Assembly: GCA_018287875.1 (NCBI GenBank)
Contig: JAGVVL010000009.1
Coordinates: forward strand, 2,666,001-2,730,000
Direction: 5' to 3'
Length of the DNA: 64,000 bases
Origin: Nigrospora sphaerica
Lineage: Eukaryota > Ascomycota > Sordariomycetes > Amphisphaeriales > Apiosporaceae
Shown: positions 24,441-35,706 of the stretch, piece after piece
Layout of the letters: each line of letters begins with the position of its first letter
Position numbering within the stretch: the stretch's first letter is position 1
The notes under the pieces: generated by a model
The model's input: only the letters and a program-made list of their open reading frames with translations
What the model was told of the DNA's origin: nothing
Database searches by the model: none
Translations under genes and position numbers: made by a program

Positions 24441-24604
24441 TCTCTCTCCCTCTCTCCCTCTCTCTTTCTCTCTTTCCCTCTCTCTTTCTCTCTTTCTCTC
24501 TTTCTCTCTTTCTCTCTTTCTCTCTTTCTCTCTTTCTCTCTTTCTCTCTTTCTCTCTTTCTCTCTTTCTCTCTTTCTCTCTTTCTCTCTTTCTCTCTTTC
24601 TCTT
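24441..24604. repeat. Polypyrimidine (TCTCTCTT)n tract
   Basis: About 160 bp of almost pure C/T on the plus strand with an 8-nt unit (TCTCTTTC). It lies 160-330 bp upstream of the methyltransferase start, so in its promoter or 5' UTR. Because the unit is 8 nt, all three frames stay open and give spurious Ser/Leu/Phe-rich frames on this strand and Arg/Glu/Lys-rich frames on the other. A shorter GTCC repeat follows at about 24775-24803. Confidence 0.95.
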
Positions 24605-26657
24605 GGTCTCTTGGTCCCTTTTCTGCCTTTGTCCCGCTCCGTCTCGTCTTTTGCCCCCTTTTCACTCCTCTTCCGCCTCTCTTACTTTTCGCCGACTTCC
24701 TCCCTGACTCTCGCGCCGTCTTTCTTCGCTCTTTCAGGCTGACTGACTGTAGGCGTCCGCTTCTCCGTCAGGCCGTCCGTCCGTCCGTCCGCCTCTCCGT
24801 CCGTCGGTCGCGGTCGCTATCGTTGTGATCTGGGCTGTCACCGGTGGCGGGCAAGTAGAGGCGCGCACATACACATACAAACGACGAGCACCACGGGGGG
24901 TGGGAAGGGGACAGGAAACGGGGACCAGGCAACAGGAAATGGCAAATAGCGTAGCGTCGTTGAGGGTCCCGCTAGCCCCGGCGACAAGGGAGTGCCGTGC
25001 CATTTCACTACCCCTTCCACCATTAACAATCAACAAGCGTGGCCGAACTGTGACGCCTGTGGGCCATCCTCCGTGGGCCATCCGTCAGTCCGCCCGTCCC
25101 GTGGGCTGTGGGTTGGTGCTCAAGGTAACTCACGATGCGAACAAGTCAGCAAGGATAAATTGCGCTCATATGTACGCCAGGGAGTTCGGGGGTGCATGCC
25201 GCCTCCAGTCTATGTCGGTTACCCCGGAGGCTTGCAGCTGACGGGGTAACAAGGCTTACGCACCGGCAATTTGGAATGCCAGGTCGACAGAGGCGGCTCA
25301 ATTCGCATCACTTCCTGTGCTCAATCAACCAAGGAACCTTAGCATGAGGTACCTCAAATACTTAGTAGCCCCCATACCTCATACGGGCTACTTAGCTCTG
25401 GGTACCAGCCAGCCCACCTGGGTAGCCGCCCCTCCCTCCCCCGTCTTCCGTCATCCGGATATGGCAGTGCTACAGTGCTTGGACAAGAAACGAATATATG
25501 CCATGCTGTCCCGTGATGTGTCGTGCCAGCAGCCGGGCGGCCAAGCACCCACCGCATATGGAATCACTGTGGTACAAAGTAGACCTCAGGCGTTTCAAGG
25601 ACGATAGACCTGAGAGCCGGCGCTGGCCAGATCACCAACGCTCGACACGCATCGCCAGCAACCGGCTTTGGGAAGCTGCCGAGTTGGCCGGGTAGTTGCT
25701 GCTTACCATGGACTGATGTCGGGGTTGTGTCTGCTGTCTCCTTTCTCTTAAACCCACGATAATCTAGCACCTCACGGTTTGCCAGCCACCGGCACGCACT
25801 GCCGGTACGCCAACGAGATTGCATGGCGATGCTTCTCTGGCTAGCCACGTGGTACAAGCCGCCAAGGGGTCAGGGCAATCCGTAACTCCTTTATACACCG
25901 TGTTTGCCTGTCCCGGGCACCTACTTCCCTACATAGGTACATACGAACATCATGGCGGCCCTCTCCTTGAGCGCCACGCTACCGCCAAGCACAAGACAGC
26001 GCGGTACGTTCGAAGCCCCGTGTCATGTGTAAGTGCGCGATTCCAAAGGGCAGGGGTAGATTCAACCCGGGCCTTAAGAAGCCGTACTGCAGGTCTGCCT
26101 AGCTATACATGTACATAATGTAAGCACACACGTGATGTATGTATAATGTATGTACATTTAAGTAAGAGTAGTATTTACTACCTCTAATAGATCTTTTAGT
26201 AGAGGTTGATAGAGCTGGGCGGCGCTGAAGCTCCTGTGACCCTACAATCCAGTATAATGTACCCTAGTACCTACGGACGTACTTACACGGGTACATTACA
26301 TATGTACGTGTGGGGACCCATTCCTTCCTTGACTGGACCCCGACGCTGGGGAAATCTACTGGCCATCCATCCATCACTACATCCCGGGACGAGCAACCCC
26401 ATCACCGATTGTAAGGCACGTCTAGTAGGTTACTCTTCTTGAAGGCCTACTACATCGATTATATATTACCCGCTTCCTACCTAACACGTGTCGTTCAGGG
26501 CCCGTGCCAGTGAACGTCCAAGGGGGGAACTCTTTCGTGAACTCTCCCCTCCCTCCAGTCGACCGGCCGCCCGGAAGCTCCCTCCACCACTGAGTGCTTG
26601 CTGGTCCTGGAGCACCATGCAAAAAGTACTCGCAACTCTGCCCCCCACATGCCCACG
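24605..26657. other. Intergenic region
   Basis: Two kilobases of non-coding DNA ahead of VPS53. An AT-richer patch at about 26110-26215 stands out from the GC-rich surroundings, with GTACATAATG/ATGTATGTAC-like repeats. No gene is supported. Confidence 0.55.
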
Positions 26658-29307
26658 ATGAACGGCAGCAGCACTGGGGACGAGCCGCTGTCGCTGGATG
26701 CAGGTAGGCGAGCCGGTCAAGATACGGCAAGGCTCACTGGCTGACTGGCGGCGCAACCGCACCTTCGCAGCCGATTACGATCCCCTATCCCACCTCAACA
26801 TCGTCTTCGCCCACCCGGCCACCCTCTCCTCAGTCGCCCGCGTGTCGGCGACGCTGCAGGCGCAACACGATGCCCTTTCGAACCAGATCCTCGACCTCGA
26901 GACGGCCCAGGCCTACGGGCCCGACTCGTCGCTGCAGCGCATGCAGTCGGCCCAGGCCGAGCTCGCCGACCTATTCCGCAAGATCGAAACCGTACGCTCG
27001 CGTGCCGTTGAGACGGAGCAGAACATCACCAGCATGACGGCCGACATCAAGCGCCTCGACGGCACCAAGCGCAACCTGACCCTTTCCATGACGGCCCTCA
27101 AGCGCCTCCAGATGCTGACGACCGCCTACGAGCAGCTGCGCGGCCTTGCCCGGACGCGCCAGTACCGGGAATGCGCGAGCCTGCTGCAGGCCGTGCTCCA
27201 GCTCATGCGCCATTTCCACAGCTACCGGAGCATCGACCAGATTGCCACCCTGAGCCGCGGCGTCGGCGAGCTGCAGCGGGAGCTGTTGGAGCAGGTGTGC
27301 GAGGACTTTGAGCTGGCCTTTGCCAAGGGCGAGGTGGGCTCGCGCCGCGGCACGCTGGTCGAGGCCTGCGGCGTCATGGACGCCCTTGGTGACAACGCCC
27401 GCTCCCGCCTGGTGACGTGGTACGTAAACACGGAGCTGCGCGAATACCGCCACGTCTTCCGCGGCAACGACGAGGCCGGGAGCCTGGATAACATCGGGCG
27501 CCGCTACGCCTGGTTCCGGAGAACGATCAAGGGCTACGAGGAGGAGCACGCCGCTATCTTCCCGCCGCACTGGAGAGTCGGCGAGCTGCTGGCCATGGCT
27601 TTTTGCGACGGCACGCGCGACGACTTCAAAGGCATACTCGAGCGAAGCATGCGACGGTCCGATGGCGTCAAAATTGACGTCAACCTGCTTCTCAGCTGCT
27701 TGCAGGAGACCATGGACTTTGAGCAGGGCCTGGAGCGCAAGTTTGCCGACAAGCCGCGCGCCAGCATCGACACGCTCAGCTCCGCCGACGAGAGGACTCA
27801 GAACTTCAATGGGTCCATCTCAGTCGCCTTCGAGCCCTACCTTAGCCTCTGGGTCGACTCACAGGACAAGACACTCGCCGCCATGATCCCCAAGTACCGG
27901 GCCGCGCAGTCCCTCCTGCCTGCGGACGAGGACTTCTCGCCCCAGGCCGTAATTGGCTCCGCCATCGAGCTGTTTCATTTCTACAAGGTCACCTTGTCCC
28001 AGTGCGCCAAGCTGTCGACGAGCGAGAGGTTGCTGGACCTGACACGGACCTTTGCCAAGTACCTGGACGAGTACGCCCAGCAGGTGCTCCTTGCCATTTT
28101 GCAGAAGACGACGCCGTCCGCGGCCCCGGTCCAGGATGTCATCCTGGTCCTCAACACGGCCGACTTCTGGCATACCAACACGGAGCAGCTCGAGGACAGC
28201 ATCAAGAAACGCATCGACGCGGACTTGGCGGTCAAGGTGGACCTCTCCTCCCAGGCCGACTCCTTCCTGGGCGTGGCCAGTGCCGCCGTCATCGCGCTGG
28301 TGAATAAGGTCGAGGCCGACTGTGAGGGCGCCTGGAGGGAGATGCGAAACACGAACTGGAGCAAGATGGAGAGTGTAGGCGACCAGAGCTCCTACGTAGG
28401 CGAGCTTCTCAAACACGCCACCTCCAAGGCCGAGGAGATACTGGGGTCACTGGCGAAGCAGCAGTACGCGCGCGCCTTTGCCGACAACCTCGTAGAGCAC
28501 ATGGCGAGTGCCTACATGCTCAATATTGTGCAGTGCCGGCCCATATCCGAAGTGGGCGCCGAACAAGTAAGTCGGACGCGCGATCACCCCCCGAGCCGAG
28601 GCTGTCGGCCCACACGCATGCTAATGCCGCGCCCCGGCCGCTTCCAGATGCTGCTCGACAAGTACGTGCTCACAAAAGCATTCGAAAACCTGCTGTCATA
28701 CCACAACCCCTCTTCGGAACCGCACGTCCCGCCGGCCGGCTTCGTCAAGCGCGTGAACGCGGCCATGACAAGGATAGACCCGTTGCTGAAGACGCTCCAG
28801 GTGCGGCCGTCGCCGCCCGAGGGCTTAGTACAGGCCTACCTGATCCATATCGGAGACCGGTCCGACACCAACTTCAAGAAGATTCTCGAGCTCAAGGGCG
28901 TGCGCAAGCAAGACCAGGGCCACCTCATCGAGCTGTTCGGCATCCACCGCGACAGCTCCAGCAATGACAAGCTGGTACAGCAAAGCCCCTTGCTCTCACC
29001 GCTCATGAACGCGGCTGGACTGGGAAGTGCTGGCATCGGCGGCATGGGCACCCTGAACCCGGGCGCGGCCCTGACGGCGGCCCAGGGCGCCGCCAAGTTC
29101 GACGCCACCTCGCTCGGCGAGAAGCTGCTAAACGCCGCCCGCGACGGTGTCGAGCGCATTGGGACGCCCGCCCAGCAAGGCTCGGGTCTGGGGGAGAAGG
29201 CCACCATCAATGAGAACTTGAAGAACTTCGGCAAGTTCTTCCGCCGCGACATTGGAGGCCTCGGCGTCCGCTTTGGCAAGGGCAGCATGGACGAGCCGGG
29301 GCGATGA
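26658..29307 (+). CDS. vps53: VPS53, GARP tethering complex subunit
   Basis: Exons 26658-26703, 26771-28566 and 28648-29307 give 833 residues. The short first exon (MNGSSTGDEPLSLDA) joins to ADYDPLSHLNIVFAHP. The N-terminal coiled-coil region reads SAQAELADLFRKIETV, MTADIKRLDGTKRNLT, TALKRLQMLTTAYEQL and RQYRECASLLQAVLQLM, which is the conserved Vps53 N-terminus. The middle and C-terminal parts are the helical-rod (CATCHR) type. GARP tethers endosome-derived vesicles at the trans-Golgi network. The call rests on the N-terminal block; COG and exocyst subunits were considered and fit worse. The tail (from about 740) is Gly/Ala-rich and probably disordered. Confidence 0.92.
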
Positions 29308-29788
29308 GACGAGCCTCGCGGCGTGCGAAGCTATAGCAAACGGTAAATGTGCCATATGTAAGGTATTTGCTTGCCTCCGTACTTATGTACCTACATACCT
29401 CAAGTGCTCAGAGACATGTACTTGTAAGAACGCCGCGTCTCCAGTGGCGACATGTCCGTATGATGACATCATCACATGTCCAATGCGCCTTCCATTCCGC
29501 ACTCCTTGCGTTTGGCGTACACAACACATATAGTAAGGAGCTGGTTGACTGACCCTCGTCGTCGCCTGTCTACCCACCCACAGAGTTTTGACGACCGCTT
29601 CGCCTCAGGCGGCTCCCATGTCATCAGTCCATTTTCCTGCAAACCAGCTCCAGCTCCTGCTGAGAACAACCAAAAGCCGGCACCCGACCCCATCCGTTGA
29701 GGGAACACCGAGCCACCGGCTCTACACCGCCTCGCCATCGCAGCACCAGCAGCCTCTGCGGCCCCCGGTCCGCTTCTCTGCCCGCAGG
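29308..29788. other. Short intergenic region
   Basis: Separates VPS53 from the next gene on the same strand. The frame of the next gene is open upstream to 29588, but no good start context or conserved sequence is seen there. Confidence 0.5.
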
Positions 29789-30631
29789 ATGAGTTGGATG
29801 GACAGCTGGTCGCGTCCGTCCAAGTCGCAGGCCACGCCCGTGCCCTTCTATTTGCTGCCGGGCGGCGCCTCGACGCCCTATTGCCACTCATGCGGCCGCG
29901 TCATCGGATCCCGGAAGACGGCGTCGGCTGCGAGCGCGGGGACGCTCGCCCGCTACTGCTCAAACCGGTGCCGGGCGCGTAAGCCGGGCAAACGGGACCG
30001 GCTGATCGAAGAGACTTTCGTGCGGTTCTTGACGGGCGCCGAGACGGCGCCCTCGCTGCCCGCCGACGAGGGGCCGCGCCAGGGCGCCCGGCCGAGGAAG
30101 GCCAAGGGCGATCCGCGGATCCTCGTCTTGTGCCGCACTGTAGAGGATGCCGTCTTTGGCCACGGTCGTGCCGGACAGGAGGCGGCCGAAAATCGAGAGG
30201 CGCTCGGCACTCAACACCCACTGAGGCGTGGCGGCACACCGCCGGCAGACGTGCAGACTGGTTCTGCCGAGGTGCCATCCGTAGACCCTGGCACGAGCGC
30301 CCCCGAGACCTCCTCGGAAGGCGACGGGGGGGAAGAGGACGGACAAGACGGGGTAAAGGGCATCAAGGGCGACAACGGCGTCATCGAGAAGAGACGACAG
30401 GGCCAGCTGAGAGCCCAAGAGAGAGAAATGGTCCGCTGCGCCGCGAGACGAGGCGTCATTTTCGGGTTCCAAATGCCGACCCTGGAGGAAAGCACGAGGA
30501 AGACGGACCCAGGGCGACGAACTGACACAGCCAAAGGAGGGGAGAGAAGACTGTGCGAGGCTGTCATGGCGGGCAAGGTGGTCGAGCCTAGCTTTGCCAA
30601 GGGGGACTGGGGAATCCGATGGAGGGAGTGA
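29789..30631 (+). CDS. Fungal protein with a CxxC...CxxxC zinc-like motif
   Basis: A 280-residue intronless frame from ATG at 29789. After FYLLPGG it has a compact cysteine cluster: YCHSCGRVIG, then about 20 residues later RYCSNRCRARKPGKRDR, four cysteines spaced as a likely zinc-binding unit. A basic/helical segment RLIEETFVRFL follows. The rest is low complexity, acidic then basic, with a short C-terminal block REMVRCAARRGVIFGF that looks conserved. I do not recognise a named family, but the arrangement looks like a conserved Pezizomycotina hypothetical protein. Function is unknown; binding to nucleic acid or protein is possible but unproven. The upstream extension from 29588 is not preferred. 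Confidence 0.72.
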   Translation: MSWMDSWSRPSKSQATPVPFYLLPGGASTPYCHSCGRVIGSRKTASAASAGTLARYCSNRCRARKPGKRDRLIEETFVRFLTGAETAPSLPADEGPRQGARPRKAKGDPRILVLCRTVEDAVFGHGRAGQEAAENREALGTQHPLRRGGTPPADVQTGSAEVPSVDPGTSAPETSSEGDGGEEDGQDGVKGIKGDNGVIEKRRQGQLRAQEREMVRCAARRGVIFGFQMPTLEESTRKTDPGRRTDTAKGGERRLCEAVMAGKVVEPSFAKGDWGIRWRE

Positions 30632-31046
30632 CGGGGGGTTATGAAGAGCAAGACATTACGGACGGTGTACCCAGCGATTACGTGTTTTCAAAACGTTGAT
30701 CCATTGACTGCGTGGTGTTCCCATGGATGCTGTCGAGATCCGAACCTCGTGACGGAGAGGTATTGTACCTATAATATGTTCGATGCTGTCGGGGTGCGCT
30801 TTGTCCATAATCGTGATTGTACCCGGGCGGATCCCTCTCCATGGTTCCGTTACGTAACTATGTAGCTAACAAAACGTTCCCGCACTGGTGCTCGCGAAAA
30901 AACAGGAGCACTTGGGGGCCAGGATCGCAGGATGTCACGCCTCGTCCTCCCCGACCCAAACACTCCAGCTGCGACCCCAGGCGGGGTTGCCTCCAAACTC
31001 GAAAAGAGAAGGCGCGCCTCGGACGTAAAAGGGGGGTGAGGCCCCT
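30632..31046. other. Convergent intergenic region
   Basis: About 415 bp between the stop codons of the cysteine-motif gene and DSK2. A GTTCGGATCTCG-like stretch at 30733-30750 was checked as a tRNA T-arm and rejected. No gene is supported. Confidence 0.5.
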
Positions 31047-32437
31047 TCAGGAGTTGAGAAGGTGCTCTACGGCGCCCTGTACGCTTCCGCCACTTCGCCG
31101 CAGTGCGGCTATGTTTCTATCGAAGTCGTAGAAACCCATATCGTTCAACTGGCGGAGCTGGTCGGCGTAGCGCTCCTCGGGAGGTCGGTTATCCGGTGGG
31201 GCGGGGGAAGCCGAAGGCGTGTTCATGCCCATAAGCTGCATCACCTGCTGTAGGGACTCGGGTGTCATGGGAGGGAGGCCCAAGGGATTTGTGGCCGCAC
31301 CAGCACCGGCTCCGGGGGCACCAAACAAGGCAGCGAAGGGGTTGGCTGGGGGGGTTGGCGTGGCCCCAGGGGCAGCGCCCTCGCCCGCACTCCGCGTCGC
31401 ATCGGTACCCGCAGCGTCACTCGGAGCGCCCGTGGCACCACCCGGTTGGGCGGTGGACGGGGGGGCTCCCATACCCATGGCCATGGGGTTTATCAGGCCG
31501 GCGAAGGGGTTGGCAGCAGCGCCGCCGGCTTGGGCACCGGCCATCGCAAAATTGGCCCAGCCGGCCGGGTCGAAGGGGTTGATGGGAGGCTGGCCGGCAG
31601 CGTTGGCGCCACTATTGCCCTGGGCTTGTGCGTCCGAGGCAGGCGTGTTGTCGGTAATGCCCGGGGCGGGGAAGGCGCCCTGGCCGCCCATCTGTCCTCT
31701 CATCATGCGCTGCATGCGCGCGGCCGAACGCAAGGCCTCAGGGTTGGTCATCATGTGGCGGAACATGGGCGAGCGCAGGATATCGCGAGCGTTGGGGTTG
31801 TTACGCAGCATGGGGTTCTGTTGTATCATCATGTCGAGGAAGGCGTCGTTATTCATCATCTCGTTCATCTGCTGGGCCACATTAGGGTTGCTGAGCATGT
31901 TGGCCATCTGGTCCTCGTCCATCATGGAGCCGACCATCTAACGGGCGCAGGCAAGCGCTGTCAGCAAAGAAGCGGGGCGTATCGGCGCAAGGAGAGACTC
32001 ACGCCGCCGTCGGGGCCAAACATGTCGGCCGACGGGAGGTTGGTCAGGCCGGCATAGCGGGCGCCAGTAAGGCCGGCGAGCGGGTTGTTAGCGGTGCCGG
32101 CGGCCATGTTGGTAGGTACCTGGGGCGCCGAGGGCGTGCTCGACGAGGCCGGAGGGGCGGGGGCCGGGTTACTAGCAGCGCTCTTGACCAGATGTACCGT
32201 ATTCCCTGCTTTGATCTTGTAGGTGCTCAACGGTTCCTCGTTCTTCATGACGCGCCCTGAGTAGATCAGGCGCTGGCGCTCGATGGGTATGTCTTCGTAG
32301 TCGGAGCCGGCGAGTGTCGTCTTCAGCTGCAGGACCGTGGCCGTCTCAGCCATGGTGATGTTATGGCTCTTGTCGCCCGAGGTCTTAACCTTGAAGGAGA
32401 CCTGGGGGTCCGACGACGCTTCTGTGCTGTCGGCCAT
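31047..32437 (-). CDS. dsk2: Ubiquilin/DSK2, UBL-UBA proteasome shuttle
   Basis: Exons 32437-32003 and 31937-31047 give 441 residues. The N-terminal ubiquitin-like domain (about 13-85) has the IPIERQRLIYSGRVMKNEEPLSTYKIKAGNTVHLV pattern (key parts IPIERQRLIYSGR and GNTVHLV). The middle carries an STI1-like segment (MLSNPNVAQQMNEMMNN, QNPMLRNNPNARDILRSP). The C-terminal UBA domain (about 395-440) reads RYADQLRQLNDMGF ending VEHLLNS. Dsk2 carries ubiquitinated clients to the proteasome and acts in ER-associated degradation. The Pro/Ala/Gly-rich linkers are typical. Both exon ends fall between codons. Confidence 0.95.
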
Positions 32438-34281
32438 GGCTACGCACGGCGCGGGGCGGCCGTCGTGTGGTCGGCTGGTCGTCGAACGAGCTCGGGTGCG
32501 TCCGTCGGCGACGTCCTCGTGGGTTGGGGTGGGAAGCCTGGAGGGACACCTCGACGCGGGCGACGGGACGCTCGACGATGCGGTTCTGTCGGTAGGAAGC
32601 GTTTGGATTAGAGACGACTACCACCTGAGCGGGATGGGCTGGTACGATGTAGGGGCGGTAGCGCGGCTGAGGCGGACAAGTGGTCGCTCACAAACGAAAA
32701 ACAAACCAGTGGGCCGGGCAATGTAGTAGGTCATGTACGTGTTATGTGTAGGTGGTGACGATTTTACCTGGCAGCCTACCAATCCAGAGGTAGGCAGTAC
32801 TTTCAGAAATGGAAGGGGATGTAGCTCCAAGTCCCTAACCTGCCGAAGTGGAGAGGGAGTGGGCGGGAGCGAGCCAGGTATGAGAGTTAGGAGGTACCTG
32901 CTTTGGTGTTGCGACTGGCTTGGGAGGTGTCGGGCCGGGAGTACGCGCCGTGGTAGCGACTGCTAGTCCGTTTGCAGGTGGGAGTGTCACGGGGTACAAG
33001 AAGGAAAATGATTATAACAATGGAGAAGGACGAGGAGGAGGTAGAGGAAGAGAGTGGAGGAACTGGGCAGGTGGCCCCGTGGCCGGATCTCCAGGAAGAC
33101 AGATAGACGTACGAGGTACATACCTACATGACACACATGCTACCTTACCTTAAGTACAATACTTAGCTAGCTCCTACTATCATCGAGCCCTGTAGGCATG
33201 CCAGTATGCAACGCATTACATGCCTTCTAGGTCGGAGTGGATGATGAATGGCGCATATTGGCATCGGTACTGTGTAGGTTGGATGAAGGCCTCGGAGGCC
33301 ATTGGTGGGGTCTGTTCTGGTAGCCACCTATACCTGTACGTTAATTGCACTCCGCACATCTTGCAGTTGGGCACAAGTAGGTAGATATGTACATGCTGTA
33401 CGGAGTACCCGAACCGCTTACCCGCAGGTAGGGGAGCACTCAAAGGTACGCGGTTTAGCTAATCCGTTGCACCCAACCTACCTACATACCTACCTATGTA
33501 CAAAAGGCCCAAGATGAAAACGTTGTGAGGCCCAGATGAGTAATTGTACTCAAAGTAGTTCCGTTTTGACAGCTACGAGTCCAGCTGTCCTTAAATGGGC
33601 GATCGGTCATTGTTTTCGACCGGGTCATTTCGCTTCTCTTGGCGTCCACGGCTTTCCGCGTCAGTGCCCGCCACACCTCCTACTCCCCCATCATTGCGGA
33701 CACGGACAGCCAGTCCACCCCATCTTTGACAAGGGCTTAGGCTGGAGGACCTACCGATACATGTGGTATTGGTATCAAAGAAATACCGTGTATACTTTGG
33801 CTTCCACACTGTATAGGTACATTCAAGACCCCCCGGCCGACGCCGAACCGCGACAGCGGGAGCGCCAGGTCCGATCGAGGAGCGGAGGCATGGGGTACGT
33901 GCTGTGTGTCTACACGTACCTATCTAGGGTTGGGGTTGGCGGGGTACGGGGTACCTGCGCCTCTCGCGTATCCGAGCATCCATGACAACCTGCGTGGGGA
34001 CCTCGGCTGTTGCCTCCTCCAGTGTTTTGCCTCGAAGCGCATCCGTTTATTTATCTCGGTAGCGGTTGTATAGCCACCTGCTTGCGTAGTCCTCCCGCCC
34101 ATTAGCACATGCGTACACACACTGCCTTCGACTAGATATCGGGTCTTGCTTGCTCCAGTGGTTTTCATCTTGCCTTGTTTCGCTGGCTGCGTTGTGCCCG
34201 TGTATGCGATAGACGACAGACTACTACAGGTCCACATACATCCATCCTCTTCCGATCCAGCTTCCCCTGACCGCTGATACG
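32438..34281. other. Divergent intergenic region
   Basis: About 1.8 kb containing the promoters of DSK2 (-) and the quinone oxidoreductase (+). TACCTACC/GTAGGTAG motifs cluster at about 33110-33165 and 33470-33500. No coding exon could be supported in it. Confidence 0.6.
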
Positions 34282-35467
34282 ATGCGCGGCATCCAGATCG
34301 CCCAGTATGTCAAAGTAAGTTCTGTCGGTCCCCAGCCCCCCCCTTTCCGTTTCCGCCTGACCGTACCGGCCGAGCCATGCACGGCTCCCCACGGTTAACC
34401 CGAGAACTGCAGGGACCCAAAGAGCTCGTCGTCACCGAGTTGCCGGACCCCCAGCCGGGCCCCAATGATTATCTGATCGAGGTCCGCGCCGCAGCCACGA
34501 ACTTCTTCGATATCCTGCAGATCCAGGGCAAGTACCAGAACCAGCCACGTAAGTCCCGCCTGCATGTACCCCTGGGTGCAGTAAGCATGCGCCGCGGGTC
34601 CGTACTGACACTGTCCCGGCCACAGCGTTCCCCTGGGTCGGCGGTGCTGAGTTCTCGGGCATCGTGTTGGCGACGCCGGCAAGCGTCAAGTCACCCCGCT
34701 TCCCCGTGGGCAGCCGCGTCTTCGGCGCCAGCCAGGGCGCCTACGCCACCAAGGTCTGCGCTGTCGAGGCAGCGCTGCTCCCCGTCCCCGAGGGCTGGTC
34801 CTTCAAGGACGCGGCCGGCCTCTTCGTGACGGCGCCGACCAGCTACGGCGCTCTCGTTCTCCGCGCCCAGGTCAAGGCGGGTGACTACGTCCTCGTACAC
34901 GCCGCGGCTGGTGGCGTGGGCTTGGCCGCTGTGCAGATCGCCAAGGCCTTCGGCGCTACCGTCATTGCCACCGCTGGTTCCCAGCGCAAGCTGGAGGTTG
35001 CCAAGTCCTTCGGCGCCGACCACGTCGTTGACTACCGCGACGACGCCTGGCCCAACCTGGTCCGGAAACTGACACCCAAGGGCAAAGGCGTCGACATCGT
35101 CTACGACCCCGTTGGCATGGTGGACAAAAGCACCAAGTGCATCGCGTGGAATGGGCGCATCTTGGTCGTGGGTTTTGCTGCCGGCAACATCGAAAAGGTG
35201 GCCATGAACAAGGTCCTCCTGAAGAACATCAGCCTGGTCGGCATCCACTGGGGCCAGTATGCCGTACACGAGAAGGAAAGCGTGCCCGTCGTGTGGGAGG
35301 GCATCAACAAGCTCATCGACCAGGGCAAGTTCCGCGGCACCGTGTTTGGAGACCAGGACTACGTGGGCCTCGAGAGCATACCCGACGCCCTGCTCGCGCT
35401 GGGAAGCCGTGGAACATGGGGCAAGGTCGTCGTAACACTCCCAAAGCCCGGGCAGAGCAAACTCTGA
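34282..35467 (+). CDS. Quinone oxidoreductase-like medium-chain dehydrogenase
   Basis: Exons 34282-34314, 34413-34548 and 34626-35467 give 336 residues, the family length. It begins MRGIQIAQYVK and continues GPKELVVTELPDPQPGPNDYLIEV, the GroES-like domain, with the substrate-region NFFDILQIQGKYQ. The Rossmann part contains VHAAAGGVGLAAVQIAKAFG, the NADPH-binding motif, then GADHVVDYRDD and VDIVYDPVG. Zinc ligands of alcohol dehydrogenases are absent, which places it with NADPH:quinone reductase (zeta-crystallin) relatives. Substrate is unknown. The 33-nt first exon is supported by the continuous family N-terminus across the splice. Confidence 0.92.
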
Positions 35468-35706
35468 AGTCGGGTCACGGCGCAACGGCCGTAGCAGTCA
35501 TTATGGCCATGTCGCGCCGCAAAAGAAAAAAGCGAAAGGTAGCGCCCGCGCTCTTGCGCACTGCGTATAGGCGGTGCAGGAGGCTCCTTTTGTTCGACCG
35601 CCTACTCCGGGGTTGGTAGGGAATCACATCATACAATAAACTGGCTACCTAGGTACCCATGTACCTACTTGGGAGGTAGGGAGCCGTCAGGGGCGCACGC
35701 ACAGCA
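35468..35706. other. Convergent 3' region
   Basis: About 240 bp between the oxidoreductase (+) and the MBL-fold gene (-), with a TACCTAGGTACCCATGTACC motif at about 35646-35665. No gene is supported. Confidence 0.55.

Noticed and set aside
24430..24830. Long Ser/Leu/Phe-rich and Arg/Glu/Lys-rich open frames
   Set aside because: They are produced by an 8-nt pyrimidine repeat that contains no stop in any frame; there is no conserved sequence.
22864..26657. Secondary metabolite cluster around the LaeA-like methyltransferase
   Set aside because: Neighbours are SDHD, TyrRS and VPS53; no synthase, transporter or pathway regulator is present.
26658..29307. COG or exocyst subunit instead of VPS53
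   Set aside because: The N-terminal blocks (IKRLDGTKRNL, LKRLQMLTTAYEQL, RQYRECASLLQ) follow the Vps53 pattern better.
30725..30760. Possible tRNA T-arm on the minus strand (GAGGTTCGGATCTCG)
   Set aside because: The stem does not pair over five bases and no D-arm or acceptor stem could be found at the right distances.
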